This document shows positions 55,101 to 63,321 of a stretch of DNA of 64,000 nt, one piece after another. Source of the DNA: Gari tellinella (Eukaryota; Mollusca; Bivalvia; Cardiida; Psammobiidae); the NCBI GenBank assembly GCA_922989275.2, contig OV277858.1:102286794-102350793 (forward strand), written 5' to 3'. Under the pieces are notes generated by a model that had not been told where the DNA came from, did no database searches, and saw only the letters and a list, made by a program, of their open reading frames with translations. The first letter of the stretch is position 1, and each line of letters begins with the position of its first letter. Both the position numbers and the translations under genes were made by a program.

Positions 55101-57790
55101 GACACTTTCAACACATCAAGGGCAGATAACTCTTGACCAAATGGTCCGATTTCAACCATTTTCTAACTTACCCGGTATCTGAGATCTTATAGTCATATAC
55201 AATCTGTGCAAGTTTGAGAAGGATTTGATAAAAAAATTTGGCCTCTAGACTGTAAACACTTAACTTGTTGACTACTAATGACTGACGACCCACCCTGGAC
55301 GCCGGACATTAAAGGATTGCGAAATCTTATCCTGAGCTAGCTAGGTGAGCTAAAAAGGCCGATTGCTTTTAAAAATTGCTTAATATCTTTGGTTATGTGA
55401 GAAAAATAATCTGTCACTTGTCGAGATTTGAGACAATCTGATCTCAACCGAGTTCAGAATAGAAAAAGTATTAAGCTTGCCAAGGCTGGCTTAATTACAT
55501 TTCAATTCTAGACTTGGTTGAGATCAGCTTGTCTCAAATCTTGACTCATGACAGATGCTATATTTCTATGAAGGAAATATTTAAGGCCATCTGTTTGTTT
55601 CAGGGGTAATGGCGGCCCGAGGTATATTACAGAACCCAGCTATGTATGCGGGCTATGACTGTACACCAGAACACTGTATCAGCGAATGGGTGAGTCCTAG
55701 TGGTGTTTTATTACTTTAACCCGTTACCCCATAAATACGCCTTTTTATGCCATAATTTATTCCTCCACAGAAGAAAATAGTTAAATAGAAAAAATTTATA
55801 CATTCATGAGTGAGTTTTGTAAGATAATGTTTCTATATATTCTAGCAGATTATAGCTTAAAGCAGGCTGAAAGTAAAGCAGAATGCGCCTTATGGCGGAT
55901 TCTGCTTTACTTTCAACCTGCTTTAAGTGGTTACCTATTTTCAAAACTAGAATCAGGCTATGGGGTGATGGGTTAACCCTTTACTCTATAGCTTGTTTCA
56001 ATATTGATTATATGTGACCTCTTTAAGTAGACTGAAAGTAAAGCAAAATGTGCCTTAAAGAGGCTCGCAACCAGATTTAGCATTAAAAATAGTAATTTGT
56101 AAATATATGTCAAATGCTTATAAAAATGGGTAAGATTTAGTTTAGGATAATAAATTCTGTTAAAAAATGCATTTCAAAAAAAAAAAAAAGAAGCTCTGGT
56201 GGGATTCGAACCCGTGACCCTCCATGCAGAGACAAACATGAAAAATGAAGAAACGCCTTTACCGCCTCGGCTACCAACGCTCTCTATATACATGGTAGCG
56301 AATTAACGTACTTCACTGGTAGCGATTAATAGAACTTTATTCGGCTCGAGTTTATGTCTGAGCCCGTGTAGAGAAGCAACAACAACAACTATACCATCAG
56401 CTGACGCTATAGAAAAACGATGGAAAATATCTAAAAAACTAAGATTCGGTGACGATTCTTGAGATTTTTTTTGGACTGATCATATTTTCTTAATGTCAGA
56501 AGCCAAATAATGCCACAAATTTGCTTTTATTTGAGTATTTTATTTTATTTTGACAAGTACACCATCCGGTTGCGAGTTCCTTTAAGTGCATGCTGCTTTA
56601 CTTAGTTACTCTTGTGGGTTGTAAGGTTCCCTTGTGGATCTTTTTAATTACCAAAACATGAACCAGTCTGCTTGGAATTCTTAATAAATACTGCTCTAAA
56701 TTGCCAAACAGTGCAGACCCTGATCAGAGGGTTCCTATAGGAGCCCTCTGATCTGGGTCAACACTGTTTGCAAATGTAATGAGTATATTTTTAACAGGTC
56801 CATGGTGTTCAGGCTTAATCTTTGCAAACAGTTTGGATCCAGAAGAGACGCGGGGTAATGCGGCGTCTCATCAGGATCCAAACTGTTTGCCATTCTGACA
56901 CTGGATTTAAAAGAAATTTTGAAAAAAATCTAATTTTAGAACAGAAGCAGACGACAATTGTTGCAGACGAAAAAATTACCCAGCATGCAAAGAGTTAAAG
57001 AAGCATAGAAAAAATGTTCCAGCATCTGTAATTGTTTAACCTTTACTCATCCCATGACTGATTGTTTCGTCATCGAGGGGGTTTGACGCGGAAGAAGCAG
57101 CACTTTGTCTCCAGACTGGTTTGTCTGCACCAAACAATAATAGTTCTGGCATCGACAGTGCTGTCCACTCCTTTATATTGTCAGACCAACTTTGATATGT
57201 GAACAGGTGGCTGCTAAAAGCTGCTGAAAGTAAAGCAGAACATTCCTGAAGGATCTTTCTGTTTTACTTTGAGCTTGCTTTAAGCAACTATCACCTGTCA
57301 TATAAACTGGAAACGAGCTATGAGGGGAAATGGTCAACTCTTTGAACCCTAGTCACGCATATATGCATCATTTGCAAACAGTGTACCACCTGTTAGGAGT
57401 TCACTTGTTCTATGCAAACAATGTTTACCCTGATCAGAGGGCTCCTTAAGGAGCCCTCTGATCAGGGTCTACACTGTTTGTCGTTTTGACATATATTGTA
57501 AAAAACAACCCTAAAGTGTCAAAAATGGACTAGACTAACTTGAAAACTAGAATTACCCATTTTGAGGTTTCAGGGAGGAAAGGGTAAACTTAAACAAACA
57601 TGTTCATGTCTTTCAGATACGTTTATCACTTGAGTTAGGAAACCCGTTCACCATCTTTCACCATCATCTGATGTACATGGTCGAAAAGATCATGTCGAGG
57701 GCAGAGCGGAGAATCTTCAACACACTCAATAGTACTACAGCTGTTCTAGACTACCTCAGACAAAACTATGACTTCTCACAAACAAGGTAG
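40104..57790 (+). CDS. DUS4L: tRNA-dihydrouridine synthase DUS4L-type, eight exons
   Basis: Joined exons: 40104-40195, 44975-45096, 46256-46331, 49004-49045, 51876-52016, 52939-53147, 55604-55689, 57617-57790. All junctions are GT-AG and in phase, giving 942 nt and 313 residues, close to the ~317 of vertebrate DUS4L. The enzyme reduces uridine to dihydrouridine in the tRNA D-loop (positions 20a/20b in this family) using FMN and NAD(P)H on a TIM barrel. Visible motifs: KICAPMVRYSK (21-31), TPMIVANSF (48-56), the active-site block NCGCPQRWAMAEGYGA with the likely catalytic Cys at 108, SIKIRIHDD (148-156) with Lys150, ISVHGRTKEQR (175-185), VIANGDI (205-211) and AARGILQNP (231-239) of the FMN phosphate site, and a C-terminal helical domain from about 257. 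The start was chosen because it precedes the conserved block and lies 20 bases inside an exon after acceptor CTACAG, implying an upstream non-coding exon. The C-terminal exon is tandemly amplified. Confidence 0.93.
40280..40390 (-). mobile_element. Hairpin MITE family A, central part
   Basis: The hairpin at about 40299-40372 has a CCTTAAGG loop; the terminal parts are missing. In DUS4L intron 1. Confidence 0.65.
40391..41082. other. DUS4L intron 1, nothing recognised
   Basis: AT-rich, no element with clear ends. Confidence 0.4.
41083..41985. repeat. Clusters of GATCGC / GGAGCGCC / ATCGGA words
   Basis: Two clusters, 41083-41245 and 41690-41985, are packed with short degenerate words such as GATCGCCATCGGAGCGCC in both orientations, separated by about 450 bp without them. 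Composition is far more GC-rich than the surroundings. No TIR or duplication identified. Confidence 0.6.
41990..42640 (+). repeat. ~150 bp degenerate tandem array, about 4 units
   Basis: CAACCCTATCGACGAGT recurs near 41993, 42286 and 42595, with half-spaced diverged copies near 42170 and 42427. Units also share CAGACCCTGATCAGAGGGCT-like and TACTAACA blocks, relating them to family B. Confidence 0.6.
42641..43590. other. DUS4L intron 1, no element resolved
   Basis: Degenerate GGATCCTGATCAG hairpin words near 43125-43170 and GCGAAACG words at 43485-43575. Confidence 0.4.
43597..43803. mobile_element. pogo/Tigger-like MITE (family P)
   Basis: Flanked by TA (43595-43596 and 43804-43805), ends CAGTGAAACCTCT and, inverted, AGAGGGGGTTCACTG. 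Central inverted pair around CAGCTTAAAGCAAGG. TA duplication and CAGTNAAACC ends are typical of the pogo group. Confidence 0.75.
43806..44660. other. DUS4L intron 1, nothing recognised
   Basis: AT-rich, without clear element ends. Confidence 0.4.
44661..44911 (+). mobile_element. Family B hairpin MITE, degenerate
   Basis: Hairpin arms TGGGCTCCTACGTACAGGAGCCC near 44774, and right end TTTCAGAATGAG before TTAA. Confidence 0.55.
44975..45096 (+). CDS. DUS4L: DUS4L exon 2
   Basis: Acceptor GTCAATTTCAG, donor GTACGAATT. Residues 31-71: LPFRMLVRQYGCDLAFTPM and following. Confidence 0.92.
45333..46200. repeat. Family A fragment interrupted by a ~750 bp hairpin-ended element
   Basis: 45333-45430 is the left half of family A. 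At 45433-45460 lies the hairpin ACGGAAAAAAGGC / GCCTTTTTTCCGT, and a related TTTTTTCCGTCC block occurs near 46155. A second palindrome around CCAGATCTCAGTCACGAG / CTCGAGTGTGATCTGG is at about 46035-46105. Insertion boundaries are not proven. Confidence 0.45.
46256..46331 (+). CDS. DUS4L: DUS4L exon 3
   Basis: Acceptor TTGTTATTGTAG, donor GTACGTATC. Residues 72-96, DRPLVVQFASHDAKELADAA. A GTATC two codons on was rejected as donor because it puts a stop in the next exon. Confidence 0.9.
46603..48103 (-). mobile_element. Hairpin MITE family A, split by a core-repeat element
   Basis: Left part 46603-46698 and right part 47975-48103 (hairpin at about 47995-48063). TTAA at 46599-46602 and 48104-48107 closes the family A copy around the insert. 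Confidence 0.75.
46699..47974 (-). mobile_element. Core-repeat interspersed element, inverted, 5 core starts
   Basis: Same family as 880-2420 on the other strand: starts AGCTCACCTGAGCTAGCTCA and ends GGGCCTTCAGGCCCTCTTGT. CTCTAGAG landmarks at 46788, 46949, 47110, 47271 and 47453; the spacings are 161, 161, 161 and 182, the last because of a 21 bp internal duplication around ATGAGTTTGATTAGGGTTGAA at 47340-47382. Confidence 0.8.
48110..49003. other. DUS4L intron 3, distal part, nothing resolved
   Basis: No open frame or element with defined ends; a short G-run lies near 48590. Confidence 0.4.
49004..49045 (+). CDS. DUS4L: DUS4L exon 4 (catalytic Cys)
   Basis: A 42-base micro-exon encoding YADGVDLNCGCPQ with the NxGCP active-site motif. 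Acceptor TTTTCCCAG, donor GTATGAGG. Confidence 0.93.
49077..49313 (+). mobile_element. Hairpin MITE family A, full copy
   Basis: TTAA at 49073-49076 and 49314-49317; hairpin at about 49126-49193. A right-half fragment of a second copy follows at 49318-49450. In DUS4L intron 4. Confidence 0.8.
49535..51645. mobile_element. pogo-like MITE (family P) split by a 1.9 kb insert
   Basis: Left CAGTAAAATCTCTC at 49535 and right GAGGTTTTACTG ending 51645, followed by TA. The insert 49629-51576 lies in its hairpin. Confidence 0.7.
49629..51576 (+). mobile_element. Long interspersed element, ACAAGAGCCCC ... GTGAGCTAA
   Basis: Starts ACAAGAGCCCCATGGGGC (short hairpin) and ends with hairpin TTGAGCCTTCGGCTCA then GGTGAGCTAA. 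Thus its two ends have the same design as 880-2420 but the interior differs. It contains two near-identical hairpins GATCCAGATTAGATGCAGCA... at about 50639 and 51025. A second member is 60018-61674. Confidence 0.7.
51876..52016 (+). CDS. DUS4L: DUS4L exon 5
   Basis: Acceptor TGTGTAACAG, donor GTAATATA. Residues 112-157: WAMAEGYGACLIEKPELV through TSIKIRIHDDP. Confidence 0.93.
52360..52430 (+). repeat. GATCAGAGGGCTCCTATAGG hairpin
   Basis: An almost perfect stem of about 20 bp centred near 52384; related hairpin at 56715-56755. Confidence 0.7.
52712..52850 (-). mobile_element. Hairpin MITE family A, partial
   Basis: Hairpin at about 52757-52830 with a CCTTATGG loop. Confidence 0.65.
52939..53147 (+). 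CDS. DUS4L: DUS4L exon 6
   Basis: Acceptor TTCACCCCCAG, donor GTGAGGGG. Residues 158-227, containing VHGRTKEQRNQPV and VIANGDIKSEEDV. Confidence 0.94.
53196..53403. mobile_element. hAT-like MITE family G with perfect 8 bp duplication
   Basis: AGTCATTT at 53188-53195 and 53404-53411. Left end CAGGGCTTCAGATAA, inverted at right as TTATCTGGAGCTCCA. It starts 48 bases after DUS4L exon 6. Confidence 0.8.
53522..53748 (+). mobile_element. Family B hairpin MITE in the loop of family A
   Basis: TTAA at 53518-53521 and 53749-53752. Left end CCCTTTGAACCCTAGACCCG, right end TTTCAGGGAGGAAAGAG; one arm of its own hairpin is shortened. Confidence 0.88.
53786..54028 (+). mobile_element. Family B hairpin MITE, second insertion
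   Basis: TTAA at 53782-53785 and 54029-54032. Complete hairpin around GAGGGCTCCTTTCGGAGCCC. Confidence 0.88.
54149..54391 (+). mobile_element. Family B hairpin MITE, third copy
   Basis: TTAA at 54145-54148 and 54392-54395. Hairpin around GAGGGCTCCGAAAGGAGCCC. Same length (243 bp) as the second copy. Confidence 0.88.
54731..55353 (+). mobile_element. Core-repeat interspersed element, single core unit
   Basis: Same ends as 880-2420 (ACAAGAGGGCTTGAAGGCCC; CTGAGCTAGCTAGGTGAGCTAA), but only one core unit. Confidence 0.8.
55604..55689 (+). CDS. DUS4L: DUS4L exon 7
   Basis: Acceptor TTTGTTTCAG, donor GTGAGTCC. Residues 228-256: GVMAARGILQNPAMYAGYD. Confidence 0.93.
55720..55972 (+). mobile_element. 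Hairpin MITE family A, full copy
   Basis: TTAA at 55716-55719 and 55973-55976. Hairpin at about 55857-55926. It begins 30 bases after DUS4L exon 7. Confidence 0.82.
56059..56581. mobile_element. TTAA-flanked MITE family C with tRNA-like segment
   Basis: TTAA at 56055-56058 and 56582-56585. Ends AGAGGCTCGCAACCAGAT and, inverted, ATCCGGTTGCGAGTTCCT. The tRNA-like segment is on the minus strand. Confidence 0.86.
56191..56283 (-). ncRNA. tRNA-Leu/Ser-like pol III segment inside a MITE
   Basis: A-box TAGCCGAGGCGGTAAAGGCG and B-box GGGTTCGAATCCC, followed on the minus strand by a T-run. Clearer A-box than the copy at 19333-19426; the anticodon arm again does not fold. Confidence 0.6.
56819..56994. 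mobile_element. Family D hairpin MITE (GGATCC-type)
   Basis: TTAA at 56815-56818 and 56995-56998. Hairpin with stem CAAACAGTTTGGATCC around GGGGTAATGCGGCG. Same family as 63116-63321. Confidence 0.75.
57190..57330 (-). mobile_element. Hairpin MITE family A, degenerate
   Basis: Diverged hairpin at 57220-57285; its right end abuts the family B copy at 57334. Confidence 0.55.
57334..57588 (+). mobile_element. Family B hairpin MITE, diverged
   Basis: Left ACTCTTTGAACCCTAGTCAC, strong hairpin GATCAGAGGGCTCCTTAAGG near 57432, right TTTCAGGGAGGAAAGGG. It lies just before DUS4L exon 8. Confidence 0.7.
57617..57790 (+). CDS. DUS4L: DUS4L exon 8, terminal
   Basis: Acceptor CATGTCTTTCAG. Residues 257-313 ending RQNYDFSQTR, stop TAG at 57788-57790. 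The stop falls at the joint between the first and second 86 bp tandem units. Confidence 0.92.
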   Translation: MRLSLELGNPFTIFHHHLMYMVEKIMSRAERRIFNTLNSTTAVLDYLRQNYDFSQTR

Positions 57791-58388
57791 AGCGGAGAAT
57801 CTTCAACACTCTCACTAGTACTACAGCTGTTCTAGACTACCTTAGACAAAACTACGACTTCTCACAAACAAGGTAGAGCGGAGAATCTTCAACACTCTCA
57901 CTAGTACTACAGCTGTTCTAGACTACCTTAGACAAAACTACGACTTCTCACAAACAAGGTAGAGTGGAGAATCTTCAACACTCTCACTAGTACTACAGCT
58001 GTTCTAGACTACCTCAGACAAAACTACGACTTTTCACAAACAAGGTAGAGTGGAGAATCTTCAACACTCTCACTAGTACTACAGCTGTTCTAGACTACCT
58101 TAGACAAAACTACGACTTCTCACAAACAAGGTAGAGCGGAGAATCTTCAACACACTCACTAGTACTACAGCTGTTCTAGACTACCTTAGACAAAACTACG
58201 ATTTTTCACAAACAAGGTAGAGCGGAGAATCTTCAGCACTCTCACTAGTACTACAGCTGTTCTAGACTACCTCAGACAAAACTACGACTTCTCACAAACA
58301 AGGTAGAGCGGAGAATCTTCAACACTCTCACTAGTACTACAGCTGTTCTAGACTACCTCAGACAAAACTACAACTTCTCACAAACAAC
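57703..58388 (+). repeat. 86 bp tandem array derived from the DUS4L last exon, 8 copies
   Basis: Units start at 57703, 57789, 57875, 57961, 58047, 58133, 58219 and 58305, always 86 bp apart, each beginning AGAGCGGAGAATCTTCA (or AGAGTGG). The first unit is coding. Since 86 is not a multiple of three and each joint reads AGGTAG, no later unit can extend the protein. The last unit ends ACAACTTGA instead of ACAAGGTAG, probably the original gene end. Confidence 0.95.
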
Positions 58389-58393
58389 TTGAC

Positions 58394-58440
58394 CAGGTGC
58401 ATTCTGCTTTACTTTCAACATGCTTTAAGTGGTCGCCTGT
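58394..58440 (-). mobile_element. Half hairpin of family A abutting the 86 bp array
   Basis: GTGCATTCTGCTTTACTTTC is the right arm only; the left arm is absent where the tandem array ends. Confidence 0.6.
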
Positions 58441-59147
58441 CTTTCAAAGCTTCAGAATGCTACAGTTTCGTAATGTGTGTTACCTGGGAGAGAAAAGTGT
58501 TGAACTTCCATTGTTTATTGTTATGAATGATAGAGAAGTCATACTGTAGTGAGGATGGCTGGTCATGCAGAGCCAAGGTTGAAAAGTCTTGTAGTGAGAG
58601 TTTGGCTAAACTAAATGGATGTCATATCTCCCAATAGATAAGGAGAGTATTTAAACTTAAAGATCCTTATGGCTCAGTCAAATACCGCTATTCTAATGAG
58701 TACTGGCAAGTTTTTTAAGGAGACATATAGGATCTGTCATGAGTCGATGTATGAGACAAGCTGATCTCAACAGAGTCTAGAATTTAAATGTTATCGAGCT
58801 TTGGCTAGCTTAATAACTTTTCTATTCTAGATGAGGTTGAAATCAACTTGTCTGATACATTGACAAGTGACAGATTTTTTTTCTCACATATCCAACAATT
58901 TAATGTATTTTTACAGCAATAGGCATCTTTTAGAATCCCAGTGACATAATAACGCCTTTATCAATAGTGACGATTGAGTGACGTCATCAAATTTATCTCA
59001 CAAATGTTGCAGACAAGGATACTAGGGATCATTGTTCACTATTGAAAACAGAAGAAAACAGAAGAAGTTATATGAGAAATTAAGAGTCAAAGTTTAATGA
59101 CCGACATTCACTGTGGTAAAGATTTTGTCAGCATTTTGAAGAGGACT
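58441..59147. other. No gene recognised downstream of DUS4L
   Basis: The 3' untranslated region and polyadenylation site are presumably here, but I see no unambiguous signal. An inverted pair GATTTGAGACAATCTGATCTCAACC-type is shared with 55420-55560. Confidence 0.4.
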
Positions 59148-59151
59148 TTAA

Positions 59152-59384
59152 CCCTTTCCCACATAGCCTGTTTCTAATATTGAATATAGGTGTCCTCTTA
59201 AAGCAGGTTGAAAGTAAAGCAGAATGCGCCTTAAGCGCATTCTGCTTTACTTTCAGCCTGCTTTAAGCTATCATCTGCTAGAATATAGAAAATATTTTGT
59301 ATGATACATATTTATGTAGGTATAAATTGGAACTATTTTCATCAGTGAAGGAATACAATTAAGGCGCTTCTATGGGGGAAAGGG
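59152..59384 (-). mobile_element. Hairpin MITE family A, full copy
   Basis: TTAA at 59148-59151 and 59385-59388. Hairpin at about 59203-59268. Confidence 0.82.
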
Positions 59385-59388
59385 TTAA

Positions 59389-59640
59389 CCTATTATCCAA
59401 TAGGTATAATAGATACATCTTTTTGACCATTTTTACTCATTTAGTTTATCACATTACTACAAAAATGTCATATAATATATTTCATAAAAAATATTTTCTA
59501 TATTCTAGCAGATGGTAGCTTAAAGCAGGCTGAAAGTAAAGCAGAATGCGCCTTAAGGCAGATTCTGTTTTACTTTCAACCTGCTTTGAGTGGTCACCTG
59601 TTTTCAAAACTAGAAAAAGGCTTTTATGGCATAAAGGGTT
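59389..59640 (+). mobile_element. Hairpin MITE family A, full copy in tandem
   Basis: Directly follows the previous copy, sharing TTAA 59385-59388. Hairpin at about 59518-59588. Confidence 0.78.
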
Positions 59641-59752
59641 TTAAGCTACTTTGAGTAATTGAGGTTAAACAGCATTAGCAATGCAATGTACATGTATTTC
59701 TATGGTGAAACTCTTAATAAATGTGTAAATTTCATTCACAATTATTCTTTAA

Positions 59753-59996
59753 CTGATGGTTATCCTTATCTACTTGGTTTCTAGTATTCAAGATAGGTGA
59801 CCACTTAAAAACGGTTGAACGTAAAGCAGAATGCACCTTAAGGCACATTCTTCTTTACCTTCAGTCTGCTTTAAGCTGCAGCCTGCTAAAATATAGAAAA
59901 TACATAAATGCATATTCATGACTATAAGTTGGAGTTATTTTCTTCAGTGGAGGAATAAATTAAATGTGCTAAAAGGTGCTTCTATGGAGGACAGGG
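59753..59996 (-). mobile_element. Hairpin MITE family A, full copy
   Basis: TTAA at 59749-59752 and 59997-60000. Hairpin with a CCTTAAGG loop at about 59808-59875. Confidence 0.78.
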
Positions 59997-60017
59997 TTAA
60001 AGCAAGGTGAATATAAA

Positions 60018-61674
60018 ACAAGAGGGTCATGGCCCTAAATTCGCTCACCTGAGGACATTGAAGTTTGTACCTAAGTTGACTGGGCAAGACAACATTTTAA
60101 TATAGCTATAAATGGAGTTATCTTCCGGACAAGAAAACATGACAAAAGTGAATTTTGTTGCCAAGCTTATGACCCTTATCCATGACACATCCTCTTATCA
60201 AGCTATTTCCATTTCCGGTAAATGATAATTATTTCACTAGCGTCAGCAGAACTGGAGTTATTTTCCTGACAATAAAATATGACAAAGGGGAAAAACAAAA
60301 TATTGCTGCCCTTGTGCATGGCATTTTCTCTCATCAGTTTCTTTCCATACATAAAATTTCATTACAATAGCATCAGTAGAACTGGAGTTGTCTACTTGAC
60401 AAGAAAATATCACAAAGGGAAATAACTCAAAAAACAATGATGTCAGAGTTATGGCCTTTGCAAATGGCACTTCCTCTCATTAGGCTCTTTCCAAATAGGC
60501 AATTTCATTTTACCCATTACCCCATAGCCTGTTTCTAGTTTTGAAAATAGGTGGCCACCTAAAGCAGGTTGAAAGTAAAGCAGAATGGGTCTTAATGCAC
60601 ACTTTGCTTTACTTTCAAACTGCTTTAAGCTACCATCTACTAGGATATAGAAACCTATTTCGCATCTTACATTTTCATGACTGTTTAAAGGGGAATTATT
60701 TTCTTCAGTGGAGGAATAAATCAAAGGCCTAAAAATGCACATTTATGGGGTAATGGGTTAACAAACATCAGTATTTATTGGGGGAAAGGGTTGAATCCTG
60801 GACAAGAAAAAATGACGACATACAGATAACTGTGACAAAACCAATATTAAACATAATGTATAAATATGGCATAAGACATAATTACATAACTGTCAGTGGA
60901 TCACTTCCAGATCCTGTTTCTCTAAGTATGAAGCAGACTGAACCATTTCTAAACTTTAGCAGACAACATGCTCAGTTCTGTTGACCTGATCACTGAGGTC
61001 AAATATTATGCAAGAGTACCGTAGCATTAGCAGCTGCTGGGGGGTTACCCTTACCAGACTGAAATGATGTCTGCTAAATACCTACTGTATGTGAAAAATG
61101 TACAATTTTTTTTTTTTTAGAAAATGTTAAGTTGGTAAATGAGTGGCAAATAGTTTGGATTCAGATTAGATGCAGCATTATGTTGCATCTGATCTGGATC
61201 CAAACTGTTTGCAAATATTGGCTATTTGCCCATAGTATATTAAGGGTAACTCAGGTAAATACAGTTCTGCTTAAATCAAAAATACTGTGAAACCTGCCTA
61301 GAGCAGCACTTAAACTGTGCAGGGTGGTGTCAAATGTGACCCTAGGGATTTCATTTTAACAAACTATAGAGGGATCCACCAGGAGATTCTACTGTACAAA
61401 TATCAAAGCTTAGGGCCTAGTAGTTTTGGGCAAGAAGATTTTTTAAAGTTTTTTGCTTTTTTGCTTTTTCAAGCAGAGTTTGTGCTTTTTTTCCTTTCAT
61501 TTGAACAACTTCTGTAGAGAAGCATCCAAGGAACATCATGAGCAGTTTGAACTCTCCCTACAATCGGCCGGTTCAGAGGAGATGTCGTTTGAAGTAAATG
61601 TGAACGGACAGACGTACTACGGACGGTGAGCGGTCACAATAGCTCACCTTGAGCCTTTTGCTCAGGTGAGCTAA
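60018..61674 (+). mobile_element. Long interspersed element, second member
   Basis: Starts ACAAGAGGGTCATGGCCC and ends TTGAGCCTTTTGCTCAGGTGAGCTAA; related to 49629-51576, sharing GAGGAGATGTCGTTTGAAGT near the 3' end. It is inserted in a family P hairpin and contains a family A copy. Confidence 0.7.
60512..60757 (-). mobile_element. Hairpin MITE family A, nested
   Basis: Ends ACCCATTACCCCATAGCC and GGGGTAATGGG before TTAA 60758-60761. Confidence 0.8.
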
Positions 61675-61789
61675 CAAAGAGCTCCTTTAGGAGCTTTCTG
61701 TTTAACATTCACCTTGCTTTAAGCTTCCACTTGTATTTTATTCAGTCAATTAGCCTGTTTTTTGTGGTCTTAAAAGAGAGGTTTTACTG
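61675..61789. mobile_element. pogo-like MITE (family P), right part
   Basis: Hairpin AGCTCCTTTAGGAGCT and the end AGAGGTTTTACTG then TA; its left part lies before 60018 and is largely replaced by family A. Confidence 0.65.
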
Positions 61790-61959
61790 TAGTATCATTT
61801 TGTACATGTTACAGGATTTGTTAATTTATAGATACATGCAGACACATATATCAATAAATATCTATGCCTTTGTTGTTTACCTTTTCCTTCAAAGAAGTGT
61901 GTTTGGATGCTAACACATACAATGACTCACAAAAATACTTCATTTCTATCCTTGTTTAA

Positions 61960-62208
61960 CCAAATCCCCCATTAATATGCCTTTTTATGCCTCTAATTTA
62001 TTCCTCCAGTGAAGAAAATAGTTCCCTATTATACAGTCATGAATATGTATCATAAGAAATATTTTCTATTTCCTAGCAGATAATAGCTTAAAGCAGGTTG
62101 AAAGTAAAGCAGAAAGTGCCTTAAAGTGCATTCTGTGTTACTTTCATCCTGCTTTAAATGATCATCTTTCTTTAAAACAAGGAACAGGCTATTAGATGGG
62201 GTAATTGG
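61960..62208 (+). mobile_element. Hairpin MITE family A
   Basis: TTAA at 61956-61959; right duplication mutated to TTGA. Hairpin at about 62090-62155. Confidence 0.75.
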
Positions 62209-62247
62209 TTGAGCAACCATCTGTTTTAACTCATCAAGCGCTTTTGA

Positions 62248-62310
62248 ACGCACAACCCCTGTGTGAAAAGAGCGCTATATAAATCTGGTATAATAATAAT
62301 AATAATGACC
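62248..62310 (+). repeat. GCGCTATATAAATC(AAT)n repeat tail
   Basis: Also at 2839-2895: GAACGCACAACCCCTGTGTG, then AAAAGAGCGCTATATAAATC and (AAT)n. It looks like the conserved tail of a retroposon family. Confidence 0.5.
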
Positions 62311-62314
62311 TCTT

Positions 62315-62520
62315 AGTTTAAATGGACAATTCCAGTTTCCAATCCTGAAAGTCTAGTCCGTTTTGACAATTTAGGGTAGGTACTTTACATTACATGTATG
62401 TTGCAAAAAAGACAAAACAGTGTAAACCAAGATTAGAGTTTTACTGTAGGAGTCCTCTGATCTGGGTCTACACTGAATATGACAAGTGCACTCTTCACAT
62501 GTACATTGTTTGATAAGGAC
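62315..62520 (-). mobile_element. Family B MITE, degenerate, inverted
   Basis: Carries GACAATTCCAGTTTCCAATC and a GGAGTCCTCTGATCTGGGTC arm in reverse order to the plus-strand copies. Confidence 0.5.
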
Positions 62521-62676
62521 ACCTTTACTCATTGCTAGATGAATTCATGTGTTGAACAAATGAAGTCATCTAATGAATGATTGTGTAGATGAACTTAACT
62601 ACAGTAAAACCTCTCTGAATTGTGACAACCAAATTGTATTCATCATAAGGTGTTTAACACACCGGCCACTGCTTAA

Positions 62677-62919
62677 CCGATTGTCCTATAGCCTGTTTCT
62701 AAGAAATGTAGGTGACTACTTAAAGCAGGTTGAAAGTAAAGCAGAATGTGCCTTAAGGCACATTTTGCTTTACTTTCAACCTGCATTAAGCTACCACCTG
62801 CTTGAAATAAGAAAATATTCCTTATGAAACATATTCATAACTGTATCAATTGGAACTATTTTCTTCAGTGACGGAATAAACTGAATGTGTTAAAAGGTGC
62901 TTCTATGGAAGAAAAGGTT
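62677..62919 (-). mobile_element. Hairpin MITE family A, nested
   Basis: TTAA at 62673-62676 and 62920-62923. Hairpin at about 62723-62790. Confidence 0.8.
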
Positions 62920-63115
62920 TTAAAGTCAGGTGAAAGTAAAACAGAAAGCTCCTTTAGGAGCTTTCTGTTTTACTTTCACCTTGCTTTAAGATGTCACCAT
63001 GCTTTAAGCTGTAACATGTCTTCTATGGGAATAATCTATAAATTTATAGTCGATTTGCCTTCTTTTAGATCATATGACTTATTCAGTGTCACATAAAACC
63101 CAACTCCTACATTAA

Positions 63116-63321
63116 TCCTTAGCCTGCCACTCACGACTATAGCCCCAAATGCAAACAGCTTGGATCCGGATGAGACGCCGAGTAACTCGGCGTCTCATCC
63201 GGATCCAAGCTGTTTGACACTCGGACAACATTTTCAGCAATTTTGAGCAACTTTGAAGCACTTTGAAACTTGAAGCAGACGAGAAATATAGCAGACGACA
63301 ATTTATTTGGCGGGCTATGGG
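63116..63321. mobile_element. Family D hairpin MITE, nested
   Basis: TTAA at 63112-63115 and 63322-63325. Very clean hairpin: AGCTTGGATCCGGATGAGAC around CGCCGAGTAACTCGGCG. Confidence 0.85.

Larger units (their letters stand above)
55977..56600 (-). mobile_element. Hairpin MITE family A, split in its loop by family C
   Basis: Left arm 55977-56058 ends at the loop TTAA; the right arm resumes at 56586 with GTGCATGCTGCTTTACTT. Confidence 0.75.

Noticed and set aside
57781..58310. Possible splice donors AAG/GTAGAG at each 86 bp joint
   Set aside because: The frame already ends with TAG at the first joint and the protein length matches the family; no downstream exon with a matching phase was found.
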